NCBI GenBank assembly: GCA_022774325.1
Contig: JALFNN010000053.1
Coordinates: forward strand, 1 to 64,000
Length of the DNA: 64,000 bases
DNA from: a bacterium
Lineage (GTDB): Bacteria; Bacillota; Clostridia; Lachnospirales; Lachnospiraceae
Reading direction: 5' to 3'
The notes under the pieces are model-generated. The model did no database searches, was not told the DNA's origin, and saw nothing but the letters and a program-made list of their open reading frames with translations. Positions 55,754 through 64,000 of the stretch are shown one piece after another; the stretch's first letter is position 1, and every line of letters begins with the position of its first letter. A program made the translations under genes and the position numbers.

Positions 55754-56521
55754 ATGGGAATTCCGGTAAAACTGCAGGTGTTTGAGGGGCCGTTGGACCT
55801 TCTTCTGCATCTGATTGATAAAAATAAAATAGATATTTACGATATTCCGATCGTGGAAATCACCAACCAGTATATGGAATATATCCGAGATATGGAACGG
55901 GAAGATCTGAACATTATGAGTGAATTCCTGCTGATGGCAGCCACGCTTCTGGACATTAAGTGCCGTATGCTCCTGCCGAAGGAAGTCAACGAAGAGGGCG
56001 AAGAAGAGGACCCGAGACAGGAACTGGTGGAACAGCTCCTCCAATATAAGATGTACAAATATATGTCTTATGAGCTTCGGGATCGTCAGGTAGACGGAGA
56101 GAAGATTTATTACAAGGAGGAAACGCTTCCCGATGTTGTCAAGAGCTATGTCGAGCCTGTGGATCTGGATGAGCTTCTCGGGGATCTAACCCTTTCGAAG
56201 CTGAATGACATTTTCCAGGAAGTATTAAAACGACAGACGGAGAAGACGGATCCAATCCGAAGTAAATTCGGAAAGATTGAGAAGGAAGAAGTGACATTGC
56301 CTGAGAAACTGAATTATGTGGAAGAGTATGCGAAAGTACACCGCAACTTCAGCTTCCGGGATCTACTTACTAGACAGGCATCCAAGGTCCAGGTGATCGT
56401 TACATTTCTTGCAATCTTAGAACTTATGAAAATCGGAAAGATTACGATTTATCAGGAACATACGTTTGATGATATACTGATTACCTCGAACGAGAATGAA
56501 GGGGAACATAATGAAGATTAA
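55754..56521 (+). CDS. scpA: Segregation and condensation protein A (kleisin)
   Basis: Kleisin that links SMC heads in the bacterial condensin. The 255-residue protein has the start VKLQVFEGPLDLLLHLIDKN, the MAATLLDIKCRMLLP helix, and a C-terminal winged helix (VIVTFLAILELMKIGKITIY). It overlaps scpB by 11 bases, so the two are likely coupled. SMC itself is not in the window. Confidence 0.96.
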   Translation: MGIPVKLQVFEGPLDLLLHLIDKNKIDIYDIPIVEITNQYMEYIRDMEREDLNIMSEFLLMAATLLDIKCRMLLPKEVNEEGEEEDPRQELVEQLLQYKMYKYMSYELRDRQVDGEKIYYKEETLPDVVKSYVEPVDLDELLGDLTLSKLNDIFQEVLKRQTEKTDPIRSKFGKIEKEEVTLPEKLNYVEEYAKVHRNFSFRDLLTRQASKVQVIVTFLAILELMKIGKITIYQEHTFDDILITSNENEGEHNED

Positions 56522-57080
56522 ACAGCTGCAAGGCATAATCGAGGCGATTTTATTTGCCATGGGTGATTCGGTTGAAGTCAGCAAGATCGCTGCGGCAATC
56601 GAACAGGATGTGCCAACTACAAAGAAAATCATTCACAACATGATGGACCAATATGAGAAGGAAGGCAGGGGAATCCGCATCATTGAACTGGAGGATTCCT
56701 TTCAGCTTGCCACGAAGCCGGAAATGTATGAGTATTTGATCCGGATCGCCAAGCAGCCAAAGCGCTACGTCCTCACCGATGTCATGCTGGAGACTCTTTC
56801 GATCATCGCGTACAAACAGCCGGTTACCAGACTGGAGATCGAGAAGATCCGTGGTGTGAAATCAGACCATGCCGTGAATAAACTGATCGAGTACAATCTT
56901 GTCTGTGAGGTGGGAAGGCTCGACGCACCGGGGCGACCGTTGTTATTCGGAACCACTGAAGAATTTCTTCGAAGATTCAGCGTAACGTCGCTGGATGAGC
57001 TGCCGGGAATCGATGCGGAGAAGATGGAGACATTCAAAGAAGAGGCCGAAGACGAAGTTCAGCTGAAACTGGATATATAA
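56511..57080 (+). CDS. scpB: Segregation and condensation protein B
   Basis: Winged-helix partner of ScpA in the SMC complex. The 189-residue protein has IEAILFAMGDSVEVSKIAAA, and TLSIIAYKQPVTRLEIEKIR with GRPLLFGTTEEFLRRF. The ATG at 56511 has GAAGGGG six bases upstream; the in-frame 56496 codon is less well placed. A terminator follows. Confidence 0.95.
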   Translation: MKIKQLQGIIEAILFAMGDSVEVSKIAAAIEQDVPTTKKIIHNMMDQYEKEGRGIRIIELEDSFQLATKPEMYEYLIRIAKQPKRYVLTDVMLETLSIIAYKQPVTRLEIEKIRGVKSDHAVNKLIEYNLVCEVGRLDAPGRPLLFGTTEEFLRRFSVTSLDELPGIDAEKMETFKEEAEDEVQLKLDI

Positions 57081-57113
57081 CCGGGACAGAGGTATTATAC
57101 ATGTAAAAAGCAG

Positions 57114-57173
57114 AAAGCTGCAGAAATTGTAGAAAACAGGATCATTCCTGTATACATTTTCTGCAGCTTTTTT
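57114..57173 (+). terminator. Terminator after scpB
   Basis: AAAGCTGCAGAAA (57114-57126) pairs with TTTCTGCAGCTTT (57158-57170), with an inner ACAGGA/TCCTGT stem, then T residues. Confidence 0.85.
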
Positions 57174-57337
57174 AGTTGCAGTGCAGACTCCCCAAAAGGT
57201 TCGGTAATCAATAGCTTCATTGAGAAATTGGAAGAAAGAAGATGCATGGAGAAAAGCACCCGTTCATACGATAGGATAGAGGAAAATAATGTCCTCAAGA
57301 GGAGCTATGATATGATTCGAATAGGGAGATGTGCGTA

Positions 57338-58702
57338 ATGAAAAGAATCCGGAATCTTATATCGGTCACCTGCATTTTCATCATATCCATTAATCTCATC
57401 GTGATGCCGCAGCTTGCCGGGACTGAAGAAATACTCCATGCGCTGGCTTCTGACGAGGTATGGGAAGTGAATCAGGCATCTCAGGAATCAGTGAAGGAAG
57501 AAGAAGCAGCAGGTTCCCTGCCGGAAGAGCTGCAGAATCTGCATGCCATTTCCGCTGTGCTGATGGATGCCAAGAGCCGGCGTGTCCTGATCTCGAAGGA
57601 CGGGCAAACCATGCGGCCGATGGCAAGCACGACAAAAATCATGACCTGTATCCTTGCCCTGGAAGCGATGAACGCGGAGAATGAAAGCGCGGAGAATGAA
57701 GGTACACAGATGGAAAGTGCCGGGGAAATTGTGACCGTATCGAAGAATGCTGCTTCCCAGCCTAAGGTCCATTTGCAGATGGCAGAAGGAGAACAGTATT
57801 ATCTTGAAGATCTCTTGTATTCCCTGATGCTCGAATCACACAACGACAGTGCAGTTGCCATCGCCGAGCATATTGCTGGCAGTGTGGAACAATTTGCCGA
57901 GAAAATGAATGAAAAGGCAAAAGAAATCGGGTGTACCAATGCCCATTTTGTGACGCCAAACGGACTGGACGCGGAAGATGACGGCGGAAAGCACAGCATT
58001 TCGGCTGCCGATCTGGCAAGGATCATGAGCTACTGCATTCTCGAATCACCAAAAGCAGAAGAATTTCTGGGGATCACCCAGCAGAAAAGCTATTCTTTTT
58101 CCAATGTCGAAGGGACAAGGAATTTTACCTGCACAAACCACAACTTGTTCCTGGATATGATGGAGGGAGCCATTTCAGGAAAAACCGGGTTTACAGGAGA
58201 AGCAGGGTATTGTTATGTGGGAGCACTGGAGAATGGCGGAAGAACCTTTGTCGTTGCGCTTCTGGGCTGTGGATGGCCCAATAACAAAAGTTATAAATGG
58301 GTTGATACCAAGAAATTGATGCAGTATGCGCTGAACACGTATCAGTACCGCGATGTATGGAAAGAGCCGGCGCTCAGGGAAATTACCGTGGAAAATGGAA
58401 TTCCGGATGATCAGGAGCTGTTTGGGGATGCAAAATCCACGCCGGTCCTGCAGACAGAGGAAGGAAAACAGAAGGAACTGCAGGTTCTTTTATCGGAGTC
58501 GGAACAGGTAGAGGTGACTGTCTGCCAGGAAGAAACAATGCAGGCACCGGTGACGAAAGGAACAGAAGCGGGCTATGTATGCTATACTTTGAATGGAGAA
58601 GTACTAAAAAAGTACCCTCTGGTCATTGAAGAGGAGATTCCGGTGAAAAACTATGCCTGGGTATTCCGAAAAATCTGTAAAAAATACATGATGATAAATT
58701 AG
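57338..58702 (+). CDS. D-alanyl-D-alanine carboxypeptidase
   Basis: Second low-mass penicillin-binding protein in the window, 454 residues. It has a signal peptide (1-30), the SxxK site in MASTTKIMT (about 95), the SxN site in SHNDSAVAIAEH, and KTG in ISGKTGFTGEAGY, followed by a C-terminal region with a poorly matched beta domain and a basic end. I prefer the ATG at 57338, with AGGGAG at a good distance, over the one at 57329. It is about 40 residues longer than DacF, from an acidic insert near 110-125 and a longer tail. Confidence 0.9.
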   Translation: MKRIRNLISVTCIFIISINLIVMPQLAGTEEILHALASDEVWEVNQASQESVKEEEAAGSLPEELQNLHAISAVLMDAKSRRVLISKDGQTMRPMASTTKIMTCILALEAMNAENESAENEGTQMESAGEIVTVSKNAASQPKVHLQMAEGEQYYLEDLLYSLMLESHNDSAVAIAEHIAGSVEQFAEKMNEKAKEIGCTNAHFVTPNGLDAEDDGGKHSISAADLARIMSYCILESPKAEEFLGITQQKSYSFSNVEGTRNFTCTNHNLFLDMMEGAISGKTGFTGEAGYCYVGALENGGRTFVVALLGCGWPNNKSYKWVDTKKLMQYALNTYQYRDVWKEPALREITVENGIPDDQELFGDAKSTPVLQTEEGKQKELQVLLSESEQVEVTVCQEETMQAPVTKGTEAGYVCYTLNGEVLKKYPLVIEEEIPVKNYAWVFRKICKKYMMIN

Positions 58703-58808
58703 ATCAATTAAATTGCTTAAATTTGTCGCTGGACTTTATAATATAGATGTGTTAGGATATGTGAGTACAACAAAATAGAGCAAGAACATTGACGAATATT
58801 TATGAATT

Positions 58809-58837
58809 TTGCGCGAAGACTGAAAAATTCCTATAAT
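58809..58837 (+). promoter_or_regulatory. leuA promoter with overlapping inverted repeat
   Basis: TTGCGC at 58809-58814 and TATAAT at 58832-58837, 17 bases apart. GAATTTT (58804-58810) and AAAATTC (58824-58830) form an inverted repeat with centres 20 bases apart, over the -35 box and spacer. CTGAA/TTCAG (58820-58841) brackets the -10 box. This is a plausible operator. Confidence 0.5.
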
Positions 58838-58882
58838 TCAGACAAATTACATTCTTGAGTATTTATAGAAGGAGAGAACACG

Positions 58883-60871
58883 ATGAAGAATTTTGAAAAG
58901 TATGAAAGACAATATTTTATGCCGCCGGAAGTCAGTTATGACTGGGCGAAGAAGGATTACATTGAGAAACCACCGATCTGGTGCAGTGTGGATCTGCGTG
59001 ACGGCAATCAGGCACTGATCGAGCCGATGAGCCTGGAGGAGAAGCTGGAATTCTTCCAGTTGTTAGTTAAAGTCGGATTTAAAGAGATCGAAGTCGGTTT
59101 TCCGGCAGCATCCGAGACAGAATATCAGTTCATGCGCACTTTGATCGAGAAGAATATGATTCCGGACGATGTGACCGTACAGGTACTGACTCAGGCACGT
59201 GAACATATCATCAAGAAAACATTTGAAGCAGTAAAGGGAGCGCCCCATGCGGTTGTACACCTTTACAATTCGACATCCGTTGCTCAGCGTGAGCAGGTGT
59301 TCCGCAAGAGTAAAGAGGAGATCAAGAAGATCGCGATCGACGGAGCGAAACTTTTGAAGACACTGGCGGATGAGACAGAAGGAAATTTCACCTTCCAGTA
59401 CAGTCCGGAAAGCTTCCCGGGAACCGAAGTGGATTACGCAGTGGAAGTGTGCAACGCCGTTCTGGATGTATGGCAGCCGACCCCGGATAAGAAAGCAATC
59501 ATCAACATTCCGACAACCGTAGAGAACGCAATGCCGCATGTATTTGCAAGCCAGGTAGAATATGTAGACAAACACCTCAGCCATCGCGATGGCGTGATCC
59601 TCTGCCTGCATCCACACAATGACAGAGGATGTGGTGTGGCAACCGCTGAGCTTGGTGTACTTGCCGGAGCAGAGCGTATCGAGGGAACGCTGTTTGGAAA
59701 TGGAGAACGTACCGGTAACGTGGACATTATCACACTGGCTATGAACATGTTCTCACACGGTGTTGATCCGGGACTGGATTTCTCCAACATGATGGAAATC
59801 CGTGAGACCTATGAGCGTCTTACCAGAATGCATGTTTACGAACGTCAGCCGTATGCAGGAGATCTGGTATTTACCGCATTTTCCGGATCCCATCAGGATG
59901 CGATCGCGAAAGGTATGGCCTTCAGGGAAGAGAAAGAATGCGATAAATGGACGGTTCCGTATCTGCCGATCGATCCGAAAGATGTGGGACGTACCTATGA
60001 CAAGGATGTTATCCGTATCAACAGCCAGTCCGGTAAGGGCGGCGTCAACTACATCTTAAAGCAGAACTTCGGTATCAATCTGCCGAAGGAGATGAAGGAA
60101 GAAGTGGGATATCTCGTAAAAGATGTATCCGACAAGGCTCACAAAGAGCTGACTCCGGAATGGGTTTACCATATTTTCGAGGACAATTATGTCAATTACA
60201 AAGGTGTCTTTACGATTGATGAGTGTCATTTCAAACAGGAAGACGGAATCCTTGCGACAGCAACCATTTCGCATGCGAACAGCAAACGGATCGTGACAGC
60301 ATCCGGTAATGGACGTCTCGATGCGGTAAGCAATGCGATCAAGCAGTATTTCAACATCAGCTACGAGCTGTCCTTCTATGAAGAACATTCTCTGACAAAG
60401 GGATCTTCTTCCAAGGCATGTGCATATGTCGGTATTATCTGCAACGGACATACATACTGGGGAGTCGGCATTGATGCAGACATTATCCACGCATCCATCG
60501 ATGCACTGGCAGTTGCGGTTAATAAAATTGAAGAGATCAAAACAGCAGATGAGTGTAAGGACGAACGTATGCTTGAGATCATGAATTATATTCAGGCAAA
60601 CTATCTGGATGTTTCTCTGGATGACCTCTCTGAGAAATTCTTCCTTTCCAAGCCGTACCTGTCCAAATACATCAAAGAAAAATCAGGTATGACGTTCGGG
60701 GACATCGTAAAGAAAGTCCGTATGAAAAAAGCCAGAGCCATGCTTAAGAGCAGCAGTATGACCGTGGAAAATATCGCGCTTTCTGTTGGATATCAGAACG
60801 TGGAGCATTTTAACCGGCTGTTCAAAAAAGCGTATAATATGACACCGGTACAGTTCCGGAATCAGAAATAG
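58883..60871 (+). CDS. leuA: 2-isopropylmalate synthase fused to an AraC-type DNA-binding domain
   Basis: First enzyme of leucine synthesis (acetyl-CoA plus ketoisovalerate), 662 residues. The catalytic barrel has [14 protein letters not shown] (35-48), the metal HPHNDRGCG motif near 242 and [13 protein letters not shown] near 271. Residues about 420-555 are the LeuA leucine-sensing domain. Residues 559-662 are a full AraC-family double helix-turn-helix, ending in [20 protein letters not shown] and NMTPVQFR. There is no stop or frame change at the junction. GAAGGAGAG precedes the ATG. It may act as both enzyme and leucine-responsive regulator. Confidence 0.93.
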   Translation: MKNFEKYERQYFMPPEVSYDWAKKDYIEKPPIWCSVDLRDGNQALIEPMSLEEKLEFFQLLVKVGFKEIEVGFPAASETEYQFMRTLIEKNMIPDDVTVQVLTQAREHIIKKTFEAVKGAPHAVVHLYNSTSVAQREQVFRKSKEEIKKIAIDGAKLLKTLADETEGNFTFQYSPESFPGTEVDYAVEVCNAVLDVWQPTPDKKAIINIPTTVENAMPHVFASQVEYVDKHLSHRDGVILCLHPHNDRGCGVATAELGVLAGAERIEGTLFGNGERTGNVDIITLAMNMFSHGVDPGLDFSNMMEIRETYERLTRMHVYERQPYAGDLVFTAFSGSHQDAIAKGMAFREEKECDKWTVPYLPIDPKDVGRTYDKDVIRINSQSGKGGVNYILKQNFGINLPKEMKEEVGYLVKDVSDKAHKELTPEWVYHIFEDNYVNYKGVFTIDECHFKQEDGILATATISHANSKRIVTASGNGRLDAVSNAIKQYFNISYELSFYEEHSLTKGSSSKACAYVGIICNGHTYWGVGIDADIIHASIDALAVAVNKIEEIKTADECKDERMLEIMNYIQANYLDVSLDDLSEKFFLSKPYLSKYIKEKSGMTFGDIVKKVRMKKARAMLKSSSMTVENIALSVGYQNVEHFNRLFKKAYNMTPVQFRNQK

Positions 60872-60955
60872 GTGACAAGGGGGCGAGTGACTAGGGGTGA
60901 CGGGTGACCGGTGACCCTAGTCACTCGTCCCCTTGTCGCCTTTGGTCTTTTTTTA
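60871..60955 (+). terminator. Long palindromic terminator after leuA
   Basis: A roughly 70-base imperfect palindrome (60871-60940) begins GGTGACAAGGGG and ends CCCCTTGTCGCC, with inner CGAGTGACTAGGG/CCCTAGTCACTCG arms and a GTGA loop. A T-run follows at 60948-60954. It probably ends leuA transcripts, and its ends resemble the palindrome at the window start. Confidence 0.85.
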
Positions 60956-60995
60956 ATACAATGTGAAATTATTAACGAGTTATTCGCGAAAAATG

Positions 60996-61024
60996 TTGCA
61001 GTTTCCAGAAAATACAAGTATAAT
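60996..61024 (+). promoter_or_regulatory. Promoter of the decarboxylase operon
   Basis: TTGCAG at 60996-61001 and TATAAT at 61019-61024, 17 bases apart, ahead of the carboxyltransferase gene. Confidence 0.7.
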
Positions 61025-61079
61025 AAACTCGGCAGAAAATTTGGTTTATATTATAATTATAAAATGGAGGGCTAGATTT

Positions 61080-62516
61080 ATGAGTAACACAACAACATCA
61101 AATCCGGCAGGCATGAGAATTGCTGCATTGCTTGATTCGGGAAGTTTTGTTGAAATCGGCGGAGCAGTAACAGCAAGATCGACAGATTTCAACATGCAGG
61201 AGAAAGAGACTCCGGCAGATGGTGTCATTACCGGTTATGGAGTCATTGACGGTAATCTTGTCTATGTGTACAGCCAGGACGCGACTGTTTTAAAGGGCGC
61301 GATTGGTGAGATGCATGCAAGAAAGATCGCACATATCTATGACATGGCAATGAAGATGGGTGCACCGGTCATTGGACTTATTGATTGTGCAGGTATGCGT
61401 CTTCAGGAAGCAACAGACGCACTGAATGCATTTGGAAGTCTCTACTACAAACAGGCAATGGCTTCTGGCGTTATTCCACAGATTACTGCTATTTTCGGAA
61501 ATTGCGGCGGTGGACTCGCAACAGCTGCAGCACTGACTGATTTCACATTTATGGAGACAAAGGGCAGATTATTTGTGAACTCTCCGAATGCAATCGTCGG
61601 AAATGAAATTAGGAAATGTGACACATCCTGCGCTAAGTTCCAGAGCGAGGAATCCGGAATGGTGGATGCAGTCGGAACAGAAGAAGAGATCCTGGAAAAT
61701 ATCCGTGAACTCGTATGTATGCTTCCGGCAAATAATGAGGATAACGATTCTTATGATGAATGTACCGATGATCTGAACCGGATCTGTGAAGATATTGAAA
61801 ATGCAGCCGAGGACCCATCCATTGTTCTGTCAATGCTTTCAGATAGCGGCGTTTTCTTCGAAACAAAGAAAGAATACGCAAAAGATATGGTGACCGGTTT
61901 TATCCGTCTTAACGGAATGACCGTAGGAGCAGTGGCAAACCGCTCAAAAGTATTTGATGAAGAAGGAAAGGCAGCAGAAGAATTCGACGGTTCTCTTTCA
62001 GCAAGAGGATGCAAGAAAGCAGCCGGATTTGTGAAATTCTGTGATGCATTTGGAATTCCGGTCCTGACACTTACCAATGTAACAGGATTCAAGGCAACTG
62101 TATGTTCGGAGAAGAATCTTGCGAAAGCAATGGCATCACTTACCTATGCATTCGCCGATGCAACCGTACCGAAAGTTACTGTTGTAACCGGAAAAGCATA
62201 CGGAAGCGCATATGTGACCATGAACAGCAAATCCATCGGAGCAGACATGGTTTATGCATGGCCGAACGCTGAGATCGGTATGATGGAAGCTGATATGGCA
62301 GCAAAGATCATGTACGCAGATGCAGATGCCGATACATTAAAAGAAAAAGCAGCAGCGTATAAAGAGCTTCAGTCAAGTCCGCTTTCCGCTGCAAGAAGAG
62401 GCTATGTAGATACGATCATTGAACCGGCAGACACCAGAAAATACGTGATCGGCGCATTTGAGATGTTATTTACAAAGAGGGAAGAACGTCCTTCAAAGAA
62501 ACACGGAACAGTTTAG
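61080..62516 (+). CDS. Carboxyltransferase subunit of a biotin-dependent decarboxylase
   Basis: Acyl-CoA carboxyltransferase, 478 residues, with both crotonase-like halves (GAIGEMHARKIAHIYDMA, GNCGGGLATAAALTDF; VTGFKATVCSEKNLAKAM, GKAYGSAYVTMNS). This fold fits the alpha subunit of methylmalonyl-CoA or a related acyl-CoA decarboxylase rather than oxaloacetate decarboxylase; the exact acyl group is inferred. I start at 61080 (MSNTTTSNPAG) with TGGAGGG upstream; the in-frame 60963 start would span the promoter. It heads a four-gene operon. Confidence 0.88.
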   Translation: MSNTTTSNPAGMRIAALLDSGSFVEIGGAVTARSTDFNMQEKETPADGVITGYGVIDGNLVYVYSQDATVLKGAIGEMHARKIAHIYDMAMKMGAPVIGLIDCAGMRLQEATDALNAFGSLYYKQAMASGVIPQITAIFGNCGGGLATAAALTDFTFMETKGRLFVNSPNAIVGNEIRKCDTSCAKFQSEESGMVDAVGTEEEILENIRELVCMLPANNEDNDSYDECTDDLNRICEDIENAAEDPSIVLSMLSDSGVFFETKKEYAKDMVTGFIRLNGMTVGAVANRSKVFDEEGKAAEEFDGSLSARGCKKAAGFVKFCDAFGIPVLTLTNVTGFKATVCSEKNLAKAMASLTYAFADATVPKVTVVTGKAYGSAYVTMNSKSIGADMVYAWPNAEIGMMEADMAAKIMYADADADTLKEKAAAYKELQSSPLSAARRGYVDTIIEPADTRKYVIGAFEMLFTKREERPSKKHGTV

Positions 62517-62530
62517 TGAGGTGAAGCAAA

Positions 62531-63307
62531 GTGAAGAAGAAAATCAGTTTATTAATCTGCATTCTGGCACTTGCGTTTGCCTTTACCGGCTGTAATAATA
62601 CGAAAGAGATCCAGTATGATCCGGAGACAATCAAGATGAGCTGTGAGCAGGTATTGAATATCGTTGCAAGTGGCGGTATCTCAGATGAACAGGTCAGCAG
62701 CATGTCAGACTGGAATCAGGGATATCTGATGTCACAGTTTGAAGCTCAGACCGGTGTCCAGATGGAAGCAGAAGACTTTATTACCGCACTTCAGGGATGG
62801 AGCGCATCAGCGGATGAATGCGGACAGTATATCAGTCACGGTGACTATCAATTCAAGAGCAGCAGTTCAACCCTGACGGTCATTGCACCGGCAGAATTCT
62901 CAGACAGAGCAGCTGATCTGGAGTTTACATTTGATGAGAATCTGAAGCTGGAATCCTTTACGGTAAATGCTTCATTCAGCACGGGAGAGATTCTTAAGAA
63001 AGCCGGAATGAATACATTATTAGGTATGGGAACTGTATTTTGTGTTTTAATATTCATGAGTTTTATTATTTCTCTGTTTAAATACGTTCCTGCATTAGTA
63101 GACAAAAAATCCGGAAAACAGGCAGAGCCTGCAAAAGCTGCTCCTGCACCGGCAGTGGCAGAAGAAGCCGCAGCAGAAGAAGAGAGCGATGACACAGAAC
63201 TTGTCGCGGTTATTGCTGCAGCGATTGCCGCTTACGAAGGAACTTCTACGGACGGTTTCGTAGTACGTTCTATTAAGAGAAGAAAATCCAACAAATGGAA
63301 TGCATAA
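62531..63307 (+). CDS. OadG-like subunit with lipoprotein-type N-terminus
   Basis: A 258-residue protein combining a lipoprotein-like signal (ISLLICILALAFAFTGC, lipobox cysteine at 20), an extracytoplasmic domain of about 130 residues, one membrane helix (about 160-182), an Ala/Glu-rich linker, and the OadG-type end VRSIKRRKSNKWNA. Ordinary OadG/MmdD subunits are about 80-130 residues with only the membrane helix and tail. The start is GTG with GAGGTG upstream. It should anchor the carrier and carboxyltransferase to the membrane pump. Confidence 0.85.
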   Translation: MKKKISLLICILALAFAFTGCNNTKEIQYDPETIKMSCEQVLNIVASGGISDEQVSSMSDWNQGYLMSQFEAQTGVQMEAEDFITALQGWSASADECGQYISHGDYQFKSSSSTLTVIAPAEFSDRAADLEFTFDENLKLESFTVNASFSTGEILKKAGMNTLLGMGTVFCVLIFMSFIISLFKYVPALVDKKSGKQAEPAKAAPAPAVAEEAAAEEESDDTELVAVIAAAIAAYEGTSTDGFVVRSIKRRKSNKWNA

Positions 63308-63336
63308 AAATAGTTGATATTCAGGAGGAATTAATC

Positions 63337-63708
63337 ATGAAAAATTATACAATTACAGTGAACGGAAACGTATATGATGTGACAGTAGAAGAAAACGGAG
63401 CAGGAGCTTCACCGGCACCGGCAGCAAGACCGGCAGCGGCACCTAAGGCAGCACCAAAGGCAGCACCGGCAGCAAAAACGGCAGCAGGCGCAGGCAGCAT
63501 CAAAGTGGCAGCAGGTGCAGCCGGAAAAGTATTCAAGATCGAAGCAAGCGTCGGACAGAAACTTGCAAAAGGTGATACCGTTGTGATCGTAGAAGCAATG
63601 AAGATGGAAATTCCTGTTGTGGCTCCGGAAGACGGAACCGTTGCTAGTATTGATGTAGCAGTAGGCGATATGGTAGAAGCAGGCCAGACATTAGCTACAT
63701 TAAACTAA
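63337..63708 (+). CDS. Biotin carboxyl carrier protein
   Basis: A 123-residue protein with the biotin-attachment motif EAMKMEIPV (lysine near 89) in a C-terminal biotinyl domain, and an Ala/Pro/Lys-rich flexible linker (22-50). It carries the carboxyl group from the carboxyltransferase to the membrane subunit. AGGAGGAATT precedes the ATG; an upstream in-frame ATG at 63295 overlaps the previous gene. Confidence 0.92.
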   Translation: MKNYTITVNGNVYDVTVEENGAGASPAPAARPAAAPKAAPKAAPAAKTAAGAGSIKVAAGAAGKVFKIEASVGQKLAKGDTVVIVEAMKMEIPVVAPEDGTVASIDVAVGDMVEAGQTLATLN

Positions 63709-63744
63709 GGAGCAGCATCCTTTTGACAAACAGGAGGTTATAAC

Positions 63745-64000
63745 ATGGAATACATTACAAATACACTGGGAAATCTCCTGCATCAGACCGCATTTTTCAA
63801 TCTGACTGTTGGAAACTACGTGATGATTGCAGTTGCATGTTTTTTCCTTTACCTTGCGATTAAGCATGGCTTCGAACCGCTGCTTCTCGTACCGATCGCA
63901 TTTGGTATGCTTCTGGTAAATATTTACCCGGACATCATGCTTCATGCAGAGGACGCAGCAAACGGAACCGGCGGACTCTTATATTATTTCTTCAAACTGG
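63745..64000 (+). CDS. Decarboxylase beta subunit, sodium pump (partial)
   Basis: Only the first 85 codons are in the window, running off the end. The start, MEYITNTLGNLLHQTAFFNL, hydrophobic helices and KHGFEPLLLVPIAFGMLLVN match the beta subunit (OadB/MmdB/GcdB) that couples decarboxylation to sodium export. CAGGAGGTTA precedes the ATG. The gene order carboxyltransferase, OadG-like, carrier, beta subunit supports a sodium-translocating decarboxylase. Confidence 0.88.
   Translation, partial: MEYITNTLGNLLHQTAFFNLTVGNYVMIAVACFFLYLAIKHGFEPLLLVPIAFGMLLVNIYPDIMLHAEDAANGTGGLLYYFFKL

Overview
The window reads as a stretch of ordinary chromosome from an anaerobic, endospore-forming member of the Firmicutes, most likely a Lachnospiraceae-type Clostridium relative. 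The grounds are a complete eight-gene spoIIIA operon, gpr, spoIIP, spoIVB and spo0A, together with two textbook Firmicutes gene orders: rimP-nusA-ylxR-ylxQ-infB-rbfA-nrnA-truB-ribF, and nusB-xseA-xseB-ispA-dxs-tlyA-nadK-argR-recN-spoIVB-spo0A. The family name is inference. Nearly all genes are on the + strand; rpsT is the only clear minus-strand gene. I see no tRNA, rRNA, CRISPR array, prophage or intact transposon.

Layout. 1-3.1 kb: a palindromic repeat, ilvN-ilvC (branched-chain amino acids), an orotate-phosphoribosyltransferase-like protein, and rpsT in reverse. 3.2-9.7 kb: gpr, spoIIP, and a topoisomerase IV pair parE-parC. 9.7-19.8 kb: the nusA-infB translation/RNA operon, preceded by a promoter and an early terminator, then ribF and a Na/phosphate symporter. 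19.8-22.6 kb: rpsO and pnp with structured leaders. 22.6-27.5 kb: spoIIIAA-AH. 27.6-40.5 kb: prfC, an Asp23 protein, and the nusB-to-spo0A block. 40.5-46.3 kb: glgA, then metF, a separate MetH activation protein and a MetH lacking that domain. 46.4-46.7 kb: a gene-free, GC-rich island of palindromes and tandem repeats. 46.8-52 kb: alaS, rpsU, a CmpB-family membrane protein, and an argD-like aminotransferase with an unusual leader. 52-58.7 kb: two D,D-carboxypeptidases, decayed gene fragments, a metallophosphoesterase and scpAB. 58.9-64 kb: a leuA fused to an AraC-type DNA-binding domain, then a biotin-dependent sodium-pump decarboxylase operon that runs off the end of the window.

How the genes work together. 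Many are housekeeping modules: transcription termination and antitermination (nusA, nusB), ribosome assembly (rimP, rbfA, rpsT, rpsO, rpsU), RNA decay (pnp, nrnA), chromosome topology and segregation (parEC, scpAB), and isoprenoids (ispA, dxs). The sporulation genes cover entry (spo0A), the engulfment channel (SpoIIIA, SpoIIP), sigma-K signalling (SpoIVB) and SASP breakdown on germination (Gpr). ilvN, ilvC and leuA belong to one amino-acid pathway.

The observations most worth a second look are the LeuA-AraC fusion with an inverted repeat over its own promoter, the 148-bp palindromic element upstream of alaS, the two promoter-then-terminator leaders (rimP operon and argD), the repeat-filled N-terminus of IF2, and an OPRT-like protein whose PRPP loop has lost its acidic pair.
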